DNA of 64,000 nucleotides from NCBI RefSeq assembly GCF_001077815.2, contig NZ_CP011310.1:682001-746000 (forward strand). The letters are read 5' to 3'. Source of the stretch: Aurantiacibacter atlanticus (GTDB lineage: Bacteria; Pseudomonadota; Alphaproteobacteria; Sphingomonadales; Sphingomonadaceae). Below are positions 41,020 through 50,868 of the stretch, in pieces. Under the pieces are notes generated by a model. That model was not told the DNA's origin, did not search any database, and saw only the letters and a program-made list of their open reading frames with translations. The translations under genes were made by a program, and so were the position numbers. Positions within the stretch are counted from its first letter, which is position 1, and every line of letters begins with the position of its first letter.

Positions 41020-42057
41020 TCAGGCAGCGCGCAGGGCGCCCCTGTATGCGTCTTCTGTCAAGGCGCGGCCTGCGCCAAGCGCGACGCAATCGAGTGGGCT
41101 TTCAGCAATACTGACCGCCAGGCCAGTTTCCTTGCTAAGCAGTTCGTCAATGCCGGGCAGCAAGGATCCGCCACCCGTCATGACGATGCCTGCATCAATG
41201 ATATCGGCTGCGATTTCTGGTGCGGTATTTTCAAGCGCGATCCGCACAGCCTCGATGATCTGGCCGACAGGCTCCGAAAGCGCGGTTACAAGCTCGGCCT
41301 GATCGACCAGTATTTCCATCGGTATGCCGCGCGATACCTCTCGCCCCCTGACGCGGACCTTCGCCGGGTCCTGTCCCGGCGCGAGCCAGGCGGCGCCATA
41401 TTCCTTCTTCACCCTTTCAGAGGTCGCTTCCCCGATAATGAGATTGTGGTTGCGCCGGACCGAGGCAGTGATCGCTTCATCCATTCTGTCACCCCCCACG
41501 CGGACCGACATGGTCATGGCCAGTCCCTGCACGGAAATGATGCCGACTTCGGTGGTCCCGCCGCCAATGTCGACCACCATTGACCCGGTCGGCTCATTTA
41601 CCGGAAGATCGGCACCGATCGCTGCTGCAAGTGGCTCGTCGATCAGCCAGACCTTGCCTGCGCCCGCCTGCGAAACTGCTTCCTTGATAGCGCGGCGTTC
41701 AACCTGGGTAGAACCGGAGGGAACGCAGATCGCCATTTCCGGGCGGGCGGCGAACCTGCTGCGGCCACCATGGGCCTTCTGGATGAAGTGCTTGATCATC
41801 TGCTCGGCGATTTCAATGTCGGCGATCACACCATTGCGCAGCGGTCGGATGGTCCTGATGTTATCAGGCGTCTTGCCCATCATGAGTTTCGCATCGTCGC
41901 CCACCGCGCGCACGCTGGTGCGTCCGTTCAGGGTTTCCAGCGCCACAACGGATGGTTCGGCAAAAACAATTCCCTCGCCCCGGACATAGACCACCGTATT
42001 GGCCGTTCCCAAATCAATTGCGAGATCTGCAGAAGATCGTTTTAACAAGTCGAACAT
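41020..42057 (-). CDS. MreB-like actin homologue (probable second MreB)
   Basis: 345 residues with the actin-type nucleotide-binding motifs: phosphate-1 D-L-G-T-A-N-T, phosphate-2 V-V-D-I-G-G-G-T-T-E-V and adenosine G-I-V-M-T-G-G-G-S-L-L. All are intact and the length is that of MreB. There are no mreC, mreD, pbp2 or rodA genes beside it; the neighbours are topoisomerase IB and phytase. Several normally conserved spots read unusually (for example G-E-G-I-V-F-A-E-P where many alphaproteobacterial MreBs have G-x-G-I-V-L-N-E-P). It may be a paralogue of the main morphogenetic MreB. Confidence 0.85.
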   Translation of the reverse strand: MFDLLKRSSADLAIDLGTANTVVYVRGEGIVFAEPSVVALETLNGRTSVRAVGDDAKLMMGKTPDNIRTIRPLRNGVIADIEIAEQMIKHFIQKAHGGRSRFAARPEMAICVPSGSTQVERRAIKEAVSQAGAGKVWLIDEPLAAAIGADLPVNEPTGSMVVDIGGGTTEVGIISVQGLAMTMSVRVGGDRMDEAITASVRRNHNLIIGEATSERVKKEYGAAWLAPGQDPAKVRVRGREVSRGIPMEILVDQAELVTALSEPVGQIIEAVRIALENTAPEIAADIIDAGIVMTGGGSLLPGIDELLSKETGLAVSIAESPLDCVALGAGRALTEDAYRGALRAA

Positions 42058-42084
42058 ATATTTAACCGCACCAAATTACCTACA

Positions 42085-42118
42085 CCCCTTGCGGGCTGAC
42101 GGGCCAAGGGGCCCCTTG
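42085..42118 (-). promoter_or_regulatory. Alternative hairpins in the mreB-like gene leader
   Basis: CCCCTTG (42085-42091), CAAGGGG (42105-42111) and CCCCTTG (42112-42118): the middle arm can pair with either neighbour. CAAGGGGCCCCTTG is a perfect 14-bp palindrome. It lies 28-61 nt upstream of the mreB-like start codon and after the topoisomerase stop. It could be a leader switch, an operator or a weak terminator. Confidence 0.35.
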
Positions 42119-42213
42119 CAATGAGCGCAGAATGAACGTGCTTCGCGACTTTGGGTGTTTGCGTCAGCCGGACGCATGTGATCGACAAGTTGAGGGTATT
42201 TGGCTCCGCGCTA

Positions 42214-43227
42214 TCAGGCAGCCAGCAATTGCTGGGCCGGCGGCGATTTTTCAAGAAGGTCGATCAGGCCGCGCTCCTGCCTTGACAGATAGCTGGTGCT
42301 GCGCAGCAATTGCAGGCTTTCGCGCCATTTCTCCTGGGTGCCTATCAGGTCAATGATTGCCGGATGAATATAGCTTTTGCGAGTGACAGCAGGGGTGTTG
42401 CCCAATTTTTCTGCCACCTCCTCCAGCAGGGCTTTCAGGGTAAGAATCTCTGAACTTTCAGCAAGGATGGTGAAGGCTAGCACGCTGGCGTGCCAGGTGC
42501 GAAAGGCCTTGGCGGTGAAATGTTCGCCCATCGCCTCTGCAATATAGACGTTGACGTCGCTTGATCCGACATTCTGGCATTCGCCATCTTCGTCCACATA
42601 TTGAAAAAGTTTCTGCCCCGGCAGATCCTGCATCTTGCGCACGAATTGGGCCAGATGCTTGTCCGTCAGGCTGACCTCGCGATCCTTGCCGGCCTTACCT
42701 TTGTAGATCAGACGCAGCGAATTGCCCGATACCATTGCATGGCGTTTGCGGAGCGTGGTGGCCCCAAAGCTTTTGTTCGACTGTGAATAGGCTTCATTAC
42801 CGACACGCACCACACCAAGATCCAGCAGCCGGACAACGCCTGAAATGGTCTTTTCGCGCGATAGTTTGCGCGCCCGCAAATCCTCCGTCACGCGCTTGCG
42901 CACCAAGGGAAGAAGGTTGCCGAATACCGCACAGCTATCAAACTTCTCGCCTTCGCGCATGGTGCGGAATTGCGGGTGATACCGGTATTGCTTGCGTCCT
43001 TTGGCATCGATGCCGGTGGCTAGGATATGGCCGTTTTCTGCTGGGCAGAACCATGCGTCCGTATAGGCGGGAGGAAGAGCAATTGCGTTAAGCCTTTCGC
43101 GCTCTGCACGATTGCGGATCAGCTCGCCCTTGGCATCGTAATAGGACCATCCCTTGCCCGACCTCTTGCGCGAAATGCCGGGCAGGTCATCATCTATATA
43201 GATGAGCGAGGAAGGTGCGGAAGCCAT
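42214..43227 (-). CDS. DNA topoisomerase IB
   Basis: 337 residues from ATG 43227 (M-A-S-A-P-S-S-L-I-Y), the poxvirus-type bacterial topoisomerase IB size. The N-terminal domain contains A-L-P-P-A-Y-T-D-A-W-F-C-P and G-R-K-Q-Y-R-Y-H-P. Catalytic residues can be seen in V-R-V-G-N-E, F-R-T-W-H-A-S and the nucleophile region T-R-K-S-Y-I-H-P. It relaxes supercoils through a 3'-phosphotyrosine intermediate. It is divergent from the small Gly-rich gene at 43321. Confidence 0.93.
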   Translation of the reverse strand: MASAPSSLIYIDDDLPGISRKRSGKGWSYYDAKGELIRNRAERERLNAIALPPAYTDAWFCPAENGHILATGIDAKGRKQYRYHPQFRTMREGEKFDSCAVFGNLLPLVRKRVTEDLRARKLSREKTISGVVRLLDLGVVRVGNEAYSQSNKSFGATTLRKRHAMVSGNSLRLIYKGKAGKDREVSLTDKHLAQFVRKMQDLPGQKLFQYVDEDGECQNVGSSDVNVYIAEAMGEHFTAKAFRTWHASVLAFTILAESSEILTLKALLEEVAEKLGNTPAVTRKSYIHPAIIDLIGTQEKWRESLQLLRSTSYLSRQERGLIDLLEKSPPAQQLLAA

Positions 43228-43320
43228 GCACCCAAGAACCATCTTCCACACTCCCGGTTCCCTGCGACTTCGGAACCTGTTGCGCCTTCCGCACGTTCAC
43301 AGGTCAAAGGAGTTAAAGAT

Positions 43321-43560
43321 ATGATTGGTAAGCTTATTGGCGCTGCAGCTGGCGCCGCAGTTGGTAGTGAATCGCGCAAGGTTGGTGGCAAGACAGGTGC
43401 CGTGATCGGTGCGCTCGCCGTTCCGATGGTGCGCCGCCTGCGCATACCGACTCTGCTGGCGCTGGCCGGTGGCGGATATCTTGTGAAGAAGATGGCCGAC
43501 AAAGGCGGGCAAGATGCTACCAAACCTGCTGTAGAGACCGACACTACCCTTGCCGGGTAA
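43321..43560 (+). CDS. Small glycine-rich membrane-associated protein
   Basis: 79 residues from ATG 43321 with an AAGGAG site 9 nt upstream. It has two hydrophobic, glycine-rich stretches (I-G-A-A-A-G-A-A-V-G and L-A-L-A-G-G-G-Y-L-V) separated by V-R-R-L-R-I-P. It resembles small YMGG/glycine-zipper-like proteins but I cannot assign a family. The polar C-terminus has no motif. A hairpin terminator follows at 43612. Confidence 0.7.
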   Translation: MIGKLIGAAAGAAVGSESRKVGGKTGAVIGALAVPMVRRLRIPTLLALAGGGYLVKKMADKGGQDATKPAVETDTTLAG

Positions 43561-43611
43561 ACGGCATAACCGTGCGGTTCCGAAGCCACGCGGTACAATT
43601 AGAATGCAGAG

Positions 43612-43642
43612 AGCGGGGCGGCATTTTGATGTTTGCCCCGCT
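43612..43642 (+). terminator. Terminator-like hairpin before trxB
   Basis: AGCGGGGC (43612-43619) pairs with GCCCCGCT (43635-43642), followed by TTCGCG. The stem is strong and the T tract weak. It lies 52 nt after the small Gly-rich gene. Confidence 0.5.
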
Positions 43643-43734
43643 TTCGCGCGGGTGAGAAGCTCGCGGTGAGTCTTGAACCGAATCGACGCTGTTCCTAGGT
43701 CGAATGCAATCACCCGCTAGGAATTGCTCTTATC

Positions 43735-44706
43735 ATGACGACCCATACCACCCGCATGCTTATCATCGGTTCCGGCCCCGCCGGATATTCCGCAGCCATT
43801 TACGGCGCGCGCGCAGGGATGGAGCCGATTGTCGTGCAGGGCATACAGCCCGGCGGCCAGCTGACCATCACCACCGATGTCGAGAATTATCCCGGTTTTG
43901 CCGACGTGATCCAGGGCCCTTGGCTGATGGAGCAGATGCAGAAGCAGGCCGAACATGTCGGCACGCGCATGATGTGGGATACCATCGTCGATGTCGATCT
44001 GGAAAACGGATCGCCGTTCCGGGCCGTTGGTGACAGCGGCGACGAATATATTGGCGATGTGGTCGTAATTGCCACTGGCGCACAGGCAAAATGGCTGGGT
44101 GTGCCGGGCGAACAGGAATTGGGTGGCAAGGGCGTGTCTGCCTGCGCGACCTGCGATGGGTTCTTCTATCGCGGCAAGAAGGTGGCCGTGATTGGCGGCG
44201 GCAATACCGCCGTTGAAGAGGCGCTTTACCTCACCAATCACTCCGATGACGTTACGCTGATCCATCGCCGTGACGAATTGCGATCAGAAAAAATCCTGCA
44301 GGACCGACTCTTCGCCAGCGAAAAGATCACATCCATGTGGAACACCACTGTGCAGCGCTTTATGGCGGGCGAGAACGGTGCATTGAACCATATCGAGCTA
44401 ATCGACACGCAGACAGGCGAAACCAGAACGTTGGAAGTGGACGGGGCATTTGTCGCTATCGGCCACGCTCCCGCGACCGAACTGTTCAAGGGCAAATTGC
44501 CGATGGATGATGGCGGTTATCTGTTGGTCGAACCCGGCACGCCCAAGACCAGCATTCCCGGCGTGTTCGCATGCGGCGATGTCATGGATCACACCTATCG
44601 CCAGGCCGTAACTGCGGCAGGCACGGGCTGCATGGCCGCGCTTGATGCCGAACGGTTTCTGGCGACGCTAGAGCATGCGAAGAAAGAGGCTGTCGCGGCG
44701 GAATAA
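43735..44706 (+). CDS. trxB: Thioredoxin reductase
   Basis: 323 residues. The N-terminal FAD motif G-S-G-P-A-G-Y-S-A-A is followed by the redox-active C-A-T-C in A-C-A-T-C-D-G, the NADPH motif G-G-G-N-T-A-V-E-E-A, and late C-G-D-V that closes the FAD site. This is the standard bacterial TrxB, which uses NADPH to reduce thioredoxin in the cytoplasm. It is monocistronic as far as the sequence shows. Confidence 0.97.
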   Translation: MTTHTTRMLIIGSGPAGYSAAIYGARAGMEPIVVQGIQPGGQLTITTDVENYPGFADVIQGPWLMEQMQKQAEHVGTRMMWDTIVDVDLENGSPFRAVGDSGDEYIGDVVVIATGAQAKWLGVPGEQELGGKGVSACATCDGFFYRGKKVAVIGGGNTAVEEALYLTNHSDDVTLIHRRDELRSEKILQDRLFASEKITSMWNTTVQRFMAGENGALNHIELIDTQTGETRTLEVDGAFVAIGHAPATELFKGKLPMDDGGYLLVEPGTPKTSIPGVFACGDVMDHTYRQAVTAAGTGCMAALDAERFLATLEHAKKEAVAAE

Positions 44707-44837
44707 TTACCGCGGCAAGGGCGGAAATTCTATCTCATGACCTCGGATACGTCTGTCAATCAGGTCAAATCGCGTTCGCAAAAAATCCAGCCTGCAGGGT
44801 AATGGGTAAGGGCAGGAGCGATCCGCAAGCCTGAGTC

Positions 44838-45605
44838 TCACGAAAATTTGGAGAAATCAGGCGCGCGCTTTTCCATGAAGGCGGCAAAGGCTTCGGTCGC
44901 TTCGGGGCTTTTCATTCTCTCGGCAAAAATGACAATCTCTTCGACGATTTTTGCGTCAATCTCGGCCTTGTCCTGCATCAACGCCTTTGTTGCCTGCGTC
45001 GCACTGGGCGGCAATTTGGCGATACGCGCTGCTGCGAGGCGCAGAGCTTGATCCAGTTGAGCGCGACTGACGACTTCATTCGCCAGCCCGATTTGCACCG
45101 CTTCTGAGGCTTCGACTTTTTCGCCCATCGCCAGCATGGCGAAAGCGCGTGGGTGGCCGATGCGTCGGGGCAGCAAGAGGCTGGAAGCAGCTTCGGGCAC
45201 CAGGCCCAGGCTGACGAAAGGCGTGCTAAGCTTCGCGTCATCTGCCAGAATGACATAATCGCAATGCAGCAGCATGGTGGTGCCAATGCCCACGGCGGGC
45301 CCCTGCACCCCCGCTATCAGCGGCTTGGCCAATTGCGCCAAGAGCCGGATGAAGCGGAAGACATTGGCCTGGGTGATATCGCCCCCGGCCGCTGCGAGAA
45401 AATCGCCAATGTCATTGCCCGCGCAGAAAAGTTCGCCTTCGCCGCGAATAGCGATCACGCGAATGGCCGGATCATCCTGCGATGCTTCAAGCGCATCGGC
45501 CAGCGCGCCATACATCGCATCGGTCAGCGCATTTTTCTTGTCAGGACGATTGAGGGTGAGGGTGAGCACACCGTCCGCCCTTTCAATAATGATTTGCTCG
45601 CTCAT
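44838..45605 (-). CDS. Enoyl-CoA hydratase/isomerase family protein
   Basis: 255 residues from ATG 45605 with an AGGAG site. Crotonase-fold features: L-N-R-P-D-K-K-N-A-L, the first oxyanion-hole stretch E-L-F-C-A-G-N-D-I, the second A-G-V-Q-G-P-A-V-G-I-G-T-T, and F-V-S-L-G-L-V-P-E-A with the general-acid/base Glu. It acts on acyl-CoA substrates, but the exact reaction cannot be fixed. It lies 10 nt after tyrA, so it is probably cotranscribed with hisC-tyrA. Confidence 0.92.
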   Translation of the reverse strand: MSEQIIIERADGVLTLTLNRPDKKNALTDAMYGALADALEASQDDPAIRVIAIRGEGELFCAGNDIGDFLAAAGGDITQANVFRFIRLLAQLAKPLIAGVQGPAVGIGTTMLLHCDYVILADDAKLSTPFVSLGLVPEAASSLLLPRRIGHPRAFAMLAMGEKVEASEAVQIGLANEVVSRAQLDQALRLAAARIAKLPPSATQATKALMQDKAEIDAKIVEEIVIFAERMKSPEATEAFAAFMEKRAPDFSKFS

Positions 45606-45615
45606 AATACCGCTC

Positions 45616-46524
45616 CTAATCGTGGTCGCCGCGCCCGAAATCGGGGCGGGCATCGTCCTGCCCCTGCTCCAGAATGCCGCGTCTGATTGCGCGCGTGCGG
45701 GTGAAGAGATCGAACATCGCCTCTCCATCGCCCGCCTTGATGGCAGCGCGCATGGCTTCCAGATCGCCCAGAAAACGGTCCATCATTTCCAGCACCGCAT
45801 CCTGATTGTGCAGGAATACATCGCGCCACATTGTCGGATCACTTGCCGCGATGCGGGTGAAATCGCGAAAGCCGCCTGCCGAATATTTGATCACCTCGCT
45901 GCGCGTCACATCCTCCAGATCGCTGGCAGTGCCCACGATCGTATAGGCGATCAGGTGCGGAATATGACTGGTGACGGCAAGCACCATATCGTGGTGGCAT
46001 GCATCCATCACCTCCACCGTGGAGCCGAGCGCTTCCCAGAACTCTACCAGCTCCGCCACCTTTGCCTTATCCGCACCTTCGGGCGGAGTAAGGATGCACC
46101 AGCGTTGGTGAAACAGGCTGGCAAAGCCCGCTTCGGGGCCGGATTGCTCCGTTCCTGCGACAGGATGGGCGGGGATGACGTGGTGGCCGGGCAGTTCCTC
46201 TTGCAGAGCGTGGCCGACCTGCTGCTTGGAAGAACCGACATCGCTGATGATGGCATGTTCTGAAAGGCCCGGAGCAATGGCGCTGGCAGCGCTGCGCATC
46301 GCGCCAACAGGCACGCATAGCACGACAAGGTCAGCATCGCGCACGGCATCCGCTGGATCGTCTGCGATTGTCCCGCACAGTCCGCGTTCCCGCGCTTTTT
46401 CCCGTACGGCGGGATCGGCATCGTAACCGGTGGATGCGACGCCGGGCAAATACTCGCCCACTGCAAGACCGACTGAGCCGCCCAGAAGCCCAAGGCCAAT
46501 GACGGCTATACGCTGGATGCTCAT
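45616..46524 (-). CDS. tyrA: Prephenate/arogenate dehydrogenase
   Basis: 302 residues. The NAD(P)-binding motif G-L-G-L-L-G-G-S is at 10-17. D-V-G-S-S-K and H-P-V-A-G-T-E-x-S-G-P are the TyrA active-site signatures, and the conserved His in S-H-I-P-H-L is present. It makes tyrosine precursors from prephenate or arogenate. It overlaps the upstream hisC by 4 nt. The pairing with hisC is common in alphaproteobacteria, where the aminotransferase may serve both His and Tyr/Phe synthesis. Confidence 0.95.
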   Translation of the reverse strand: MSIQRIAVIGLGLLGGSVGLAVGEYLPGVASTGYDADPAVREKARERGLCGTIADDPADAVRDADLVVLCVPVGAMRSAASAIAPGLSEHAIISDVGSSKQQVGHALQEELPGHHVIPAHPVAGTEQSGPEAGFASLFHQRWCILTPPEGADKAKVAELVEFWEALGSTVEVMDACHHDMVLAVTSHIPHLIAYTIVGTASDLEDVTRSEVIKYSAGGFRDFTRIAASDPTMWRDVFLHNQDAVLEMMDRFLGDLEAMRAAIKAGDGEAMFDLFTRTRAIRRGILEQGQDDARPDFGRGDHD

Positions 46525-47615
46525 CCCTTTCCCTCGCAGAAAGCGCGCAAGGCAGTGGCGATATCGTCCATGTGCTGCGCTGTGCCGATGGTAATGCGAA
46601 GCCCGTGTGGCAGTCCTTGCCCCGGCAGGTGACGCACGGCATATCCCGCCCTGGCCAGCGCCTGAAGTGCATCACCCGCCTCAAGCTCGCCTTCGAACAG
46701 GACAAGCACGAAATTCGCCTCGCTAGGCACGGCGCGGAGGCCATGATTGCCCATCGCCTCTATCATACTGACGAAGCGTGCACGTTCGGCAGCATTGTGG
46801 TCACGGCTGGCCTGCACAAAGCCCACGTCGCCAATGGCAGCTGTGGCGGCGGTTTGTCCGCACTGATTTACATTAAACGGTCCGCGAATGCGGTTGAGTG
46901 CTCCGACGATATGCGGCGCGCCGGTGGCCCATCCAATTCGATCGCCCGCAAGCCCGTAAATCTTGGAAAAGGTACGAGTGACGAGCACATTTTGCATTTG
47001 GGCGGCAAGCGCCATCCCGCCGTCATCCAGCCCGTCCGGCAAATATTCGGCATAAGCATGGTCGATCACCAGCAATATGTCGTCGCGCAGGCCGCTGTGC
47101 AATCGGGCCAGTTCTTCGCCTGGCAGATAGGTGCCAGTGGGATTGTTGGGATTGGCGAGGAAAACCACCCGCGTATCATCATTGACGCAGGCCAGCAGCG
47201 CATCGACATCAGTGGCATAATCATCATCCGGAGCGATCACGACATCGGCGCCGCAGCTCTGCGTGACGATACTATAGAGCGAAAAGCCGTAGCGGACATG
47301 GACGATATTGTCGCCCGGGCCGGCATAGGCCCTTGCGGCCAGATTAAGCAGCTCGCCAGAGCCTGTGCCGCATACGATATGCGCTGGATCAATGCCGTGT
47401 ATGGCACCTATGGCGCTACGCAATGCAGTGGCATCAGGATCGGGATAGCGATCCGGTAAAGGCGTGGCCCGGCGCGCCTCCAGCACGGCCTTAGAAGTGC
47501 CGAGCGGGTTCTCATTGGCGGACAGCTTGACGAGCGGCCTGCCGTCGTTCCCGGAGCTGCGGCCGGGCACATAGGGGTGGATTGCCGCGATATAGGGCTT
47601 CATTCGCGGACGCAT
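46521..47615 (-). CDS. hisC: Histidinol-phosphate aminotransferase
   Basis: 364 residues from ATG 47615; a start four codons later (47603) is also possible. Motifs: [12 protein letters not shown] at the N-terminus, [16 protein letters not shown], and the PLP lysine in [15 protein letters not shown]. It transaminates imidazole-acetol phosphate and possibly aromatic 2-oxo acids. It is the first gene of hisC-tyrA-enoyl-CoA hydratase, divergent from metX with 95 nt between the starts. Confidence 0.95.
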   Translation of the reverse strand: MRPRMKPYIAAIHPYVPGRSSGNDGRPLVKLSANENPLGTSKAVLEARRATPLPDRYPDPDATALRSAIGAIHGIDPAHIVCGTGSGELLNLAARAYAGPGDNIVHVRYGFSLYSIVTQSCGADVVIAPDDDYATDVDALLACVNDDTRVVFLANPNNPTGTYLPGEELARLHSGLRDDILLVIDHAYAEYLPDGLDDGGMALAAQMQNVLVTRTFSKIYGLAGDRIGWATGAPHIVGALNRIRGPFNVNQCGQTAATAAIGDVGFVQASRDHNAAERARFVSMIEAMGNHGLRAVPSEANFVLVLFEGELEAGDALQALARAGYAVRHLPGQGLPHGLRITIGTAQHMDDIATALRAFCEGKG

Positions 47616-47710
47616 GGTCTTATCGATATCGGTCACAAAAAGCGCGCATACCGTCTGTTTGGAGCGATTGACAGCCCGCCTTGCCTCCCCCAAGTCGAAT
47701 TCCAACAATC

Positions 47711-48826
47711 ATGGCCAGCAAATCCCCTATTTCCGTTCGCAAACAGGCGCTCCCCGATCCGCTGGAGCTGGATAGCGGTCGTGCGCTGGCTGGCGTGGAA
47801 ATCGCGTTTGAAACCTATGGCGAATTGGCGGCGGACAAGTCCAATGCGATCCTCGTCTTCCATGCACTGACAGGGGATCAGTTCTTGGCGAGCGAACACC
47901 CGCTCACCGGCAAGCCGGGTTGGTGGGCGCGAATGGTGGGTCCCGGCAAGCCGATCGATACGGATCGTTTTTACGTTATCTGTGCCAATGTGCTGGGCAG
48001 CTGCCTAGGATCGACCGGACCTGCCAGCATCAATATGGGCGATGGCGGGACAGGGGTGCCCTATGGCATGGAATTCCCTGTCATCACCATTCGCGATATG
48101 GTGCGCGCCCAGATGCGCCTGCTCGATGTGCTGGGGATTGAAACACTGCACGCTGTGGTCGGCGGATCTATGGGCGGGATGCAGGCGCTGAGCTGCGCGG
48201 CGAATTTTCCTGACCGCACGGATCGCGTGCTGGCCATTGCCACTACGGCGCGGCATTCGGCACAGAACATCGCCTTTCACGAAGTTGGTCGTCAGGCGAT
48301 CATGGCGGATCCCAATTGGCAGGGTGGCGCCTATTATGATGGCAGCACACCCGATAAGGGGCTCTCCGTCGCGCGTATGGCGGCACATATCACCTATCTT
48401 TCCGAAGCCGGCCTGACCGAGAAATTCGGAAGAAGGCTGCAGGATCGTGACGCCAAGAGCTTTGGTTTTGACGCAGATTTCCAAGTGGAAAGCTATTTGC
48501 GGTATCAGGGCATCAGCTTTTCCGACCGCTTCGATGCCAACAGCTATCTCTACATCACCCGTGCCATGGATTATTTCGATCTGGCAGAGGAACATGGCGG
48601 CCGCCTGTCGCAGGCCTTTGCCGGTGCCAGGAACACGCGCTTCTGCTTCGTCAGCTTCGATACCGATTGGCTTTATACCACGGCCGACATGCGCGAAATC
48701 GTGCATGCTCTCAATGCGGTGGCCGCGCCGGTCAGCTTCGTGGAACTGTCTGCGCCATTCGGCCATGACAGCTTTCTGCTCGACGTTCCGCCACTTGACC
48801 GCGTGGTGAAGGGGTTCATCGGATGA
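47711..48826 (+). CDS. metX: Homoserine O-acetyltransferase
   Basis: 371 residues from ATG 47711 (M-A-S-K-S-P-I). An alpha/beta hydrolase fold with [18 protein letters not shown], the nucleophile Ser in [10 protein letters not shown], and the late Asp/His pair including F-G-H-D-S-F. It activates homoserine for methionine synthesis. metW overlaps by 4 nt, the usual alphaproteobacterial metXW arrangement. I see no SAM riboswitch in the 95-nt leader region. Confidence 0.96.
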   Translation: MASKSPISVRKQALPDPLELDSGRALAGVEIAFETYGELAADKSNAILVFHALTGDQFLASEHPLTGKPGWWARMVGPGKPIDTDRFYVICANVLGSCLGSTGPASINMGDGGTGVPYGMEFPVITIRDMVRAQMRLLDVLGIETLHAVVGGSMGGMQALSCAANFPDRTDRVLAIATTARHSAQNIAFHEVGRQAIMADPNWQGGAYYDGSTPDKGLSVARMAAHITYLSEAGLTEKFGRRLQDRDAKSFGFDADFQVESYLRYQGISFSDRFDANSYLYITRAMDYFDLAEEHGGRLSQAFAGARNTRFCFVSFDTDWLYTTADMREIVHALNAVAAPVSFVELSAPFGHDSFLLDVPPLDRVVKGFIG

Positions 48827-49449
48827 ATTTAGCCAGTGATGCTCCTGCTTTCGATTTGCGCGCCGATCTGGCTTGCATCGCGCGCCAGGTGCCGGCCAAT
48901 ACGCGGGTGCTTGATGTGGGTTGCGGCCCTGGCGATCTGATGGCGGCATTGCAACAACAAAAAGACGTTGATGCGCGCGGGATAGAGATCGACCCTGAAG
49001 AGGTAGAGCGCGCCGTCGCACGGGGGCTTTCCGTGGTGCAGGGCGATGCCAATCGCGATCTTGCTGATTATCCCGACGGGGCGTTCGATGTCGCCATTCT
49101 CAGCCAGACGTTGCAAACCGCGCAGCGGCCCGACTGGCTACTGGATCAGCTGCTACGCGTTGGGCGGCAGGCATTTGTCAGCTTTCCCAATTTTGCCTTC
49201 TGGCGCATGCGGTTCGCGCTGATGCTGGGGGGACGCATGCCTGTGGTGCGCCATTTGCCGGTCAGCTGGTATGCGACCAACAATATCCATCATCTGACAA
49301 TAGAAGATTTTCGTGAATTGCTGCGCCAGAAAGGCGTGACGGTAGAGGGTAGCTGGTTTTTCGTCGGTGGGCGGGAAATCGGCTGTCGCGGCGGTCCGTT
49401 CGGGGCGAACTGGCGTGCGGAACATGCGGTTTTCCGGCTAAGCCGCTAA
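48823..49449 (+). CDS. metW: Methionine biosynthesis protein MetW
   Basis: 208 residues with a class I methyltransferase fold: [11 protein letters not shown] at about residue 29, then I-E-I-D-P, and the MetW-specific S-Q-T-L-Q-T and [10 protein letters not shown]. MetW partners MetX in homoserine acetylation. It overlaps metX by 4 nt (ATGA). Its stop overlaps that of the convergent VTT-like gene. Confidence 0.94.
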   Translation: MNLASDAPAFDLRADLACIARQVPANTRVLDVGCGPGDLMAALQQQKDVDARGIEIDPEEVERAVARGLSVVQGDANRDLADYPDGAFDVAILSQTLQTAQRPDWLLDQLLRVGRQAFVSFPNFAFWRMRFALMLGGRMPVVRHLPVSWYATNNIHHLTIEDFRELLRQKGVTVEGSWFFVGGREIGCRGGPFGANWRAEHAVFRLSR

Positions 49450-49931
49450 AAGGCGGAACCCGCGATCGCCGCCAGCGATATTGCGGGGAGCATTCCCAGA
49501 ATGCTGGCTCCCGCAAAACTACGTGCGCCAATTTGCGTAGCAGCTGCCCCAGCGGTGACGACGATATGTGGCACACCGCCAAGGCGCGCCGTCGCCACGT
49601 AAATGGGGCCGCGCCTCTCCAGATGATCACGCACACCGTCCAGCCGTGCACCGAAACGCCGCTGCATAGCGGCTGCCAGCCAGCGACGTGACACAAGGAA
49701 CAGGAGGTGACTGCCAAGCGCCGCACCCAATGCCACCACCAATGCGCCGCCAAAGCCCATCAGCAGGCCTGAAACAAAGGCAGTCGGCGTGAGCGCCCCG
49801 GGGACGGAGAGCGCAACAATGGTAAAGGAGATGGCCCCGATCAGCACGGCCACGATCACACCGCCGTATGGCAATGCGGCGCTTGCTTCGATCAGATCAA
49901 GTGGCATCCAGGATGCAGCTGCAGTTTCCAT
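49446..49931 (-). CDS. VTT/TVP38-like membrane protein
   Basis: 161 residues with four to five hydrophobic segments. The stretch P-T-A-F-V-S-G-L-L-M-G-F-G-G-A-L and the later R-L-G-G-V-P-H-I-V-V-T-A-G resemble the VTT (DedA/TVP38/SNARE-associated) fold, where such half-helix motifs form the transport core. It is shorter than typical TVP38 proteins (about 220 residues), so it may be a reduced member. The function is unknown, possibly lipid or small-molecule transport. Confidence 0.65.
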   Translation of the reverse strand: METAAASWMPLDLIEASAALPYGGVIVAVLIGAISFTIVALSVPGALTPTAFVSGLLMGFGGALVVALGAALGSHLLFLVSRRWLAAAMQRRFGARLDGVRDHLERRGPIYVATARLGGVPHIVVTAGAAATQIGARSFAGASILGMLPAISLAAIAGSAF

Positions 49932-50032
49932 ATTTATCCAGCGCAGACAGGGTCAATCGGTTCCGATCATAGCAAGCAAATGCTTCAAAAGTTACTGTCA
50001 GCGGAAATAAACCTGCATTATGCCTGCCGGGA

Positions 50033-50866
50033 TCAGTCTTTCAATTTGGCCGCATGCCACGCCACATGGTCGGAGATGAAGGTGGAAACAAAGAAGTAGG
50101 AATGGTCATACCCTTCCTGCATGCGGATTTCGGCCTGCATCCCGGCATCGCGCACAGCATTCTCGAACAGATGCGTCTTGAGCTGTCCTTCAAGCCATTC
50201 ATCAGCCGTGCCCTGATCCACCAGCACATTCTCTATCCGCGCGCCGTCTTCGATCAATGCAACACTGTCATATTCGCGCCATGCCGCGCGATTATCGCCA
50301 AGGTATCCGCTCAGCGCCTTATCGCCCCACGGGCAATTAAGCGGGCTGACGATAGGTGCAAAGGCGCTGGTAGATCGAAAGCGGCCGGGATTGCGCAGCG
50401 AGACAGTCAGCGCTCCATGGCCGCCCATGGAATGGCCTGAAATTCCCTGCCGATCCATGTCGACCGGGAAATTCGCGGCGACCAGTGCGGGAAGTTCATC
50501 CTCGACATAGCTGCGCATCTGGAAATGCGGCGACCACGGTTCTTGGGTGGCATTGACGTAAAAGCCCGCGCCCTGGCCAAAATCATAATCATCATGGTTT
50601 GCCACCCCTTCACCACGTGGCGATGTATCGGGGCAGACGAAAATGATCCCGTGTTCTGCGCAGGCGCGCTTATATTCGCATTTGATCATCGCGTTTTCAT
50701 GCGTGCAGGTAAGGCCTGAAAGCCACCAGATCACCGGCAGCCTTGTGCCATCTTCGTGATCGGGGATGTAGATTGCGAAGGTCATCGGCGTGCCGGTGCT
50801 ACTGCTCTCGTGCCGCCATACCTGCTGCTCTCCCGCATAGCAGCGCGAGGTTGAAATATGTTCCAT
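50033..50866 (-). CDS. fghA: S-formylglutathione hydrolase
   Basis: 277 residues, the family length. The nucleophile Ser is in G-H-S-M-G-G-H-G-A-L, preceded by the oxyanion-hole region W-L-S-G-L-T-C-T-H-E-N. The late Asp and His (G-Y-D-H-S-Y) complete the triad. It hydrolyses S-formylglutathione to formate and glutathione, the second step after FrmA. Its start overlaps nothing, but a 28-codon glyoxalase remnant ends 3 nt upstream. Confidence 0.97.
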   Translation of the reverse strand: MEHISTSRCYAGEQQVWRHESSSTGTPMTFAIYIPDHEDGTRLPVIWWLSGLTCTHENAMIKCEYKRACAEHGIIFVCPDTSPRGEGVANHDDYDFGQGAGFYVNATQEPWSPHFQMRSYVEDELPALVAANFPVDMDRQGISGHSMGGHGALTVSLRNPGRFRSTSAFAPIVSPLNCPWGDKALSGYLGDNRAAWREYDSVALIEDGARIENVLVDQGTADEWLEGQLKTHLFENAVRDAGMQAEIRMQEGYDHSYFFVSTFISDHVAWHAAKLKD

Positions 50867-50868
50867 TC

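Noticed and set aside
47616..47710. Possible SAM riboswitch before metXW
   Set aside because: Only 95 nt separate hisC and metX, and no SAM-II or SAM/SAH riboswitch core could be found.
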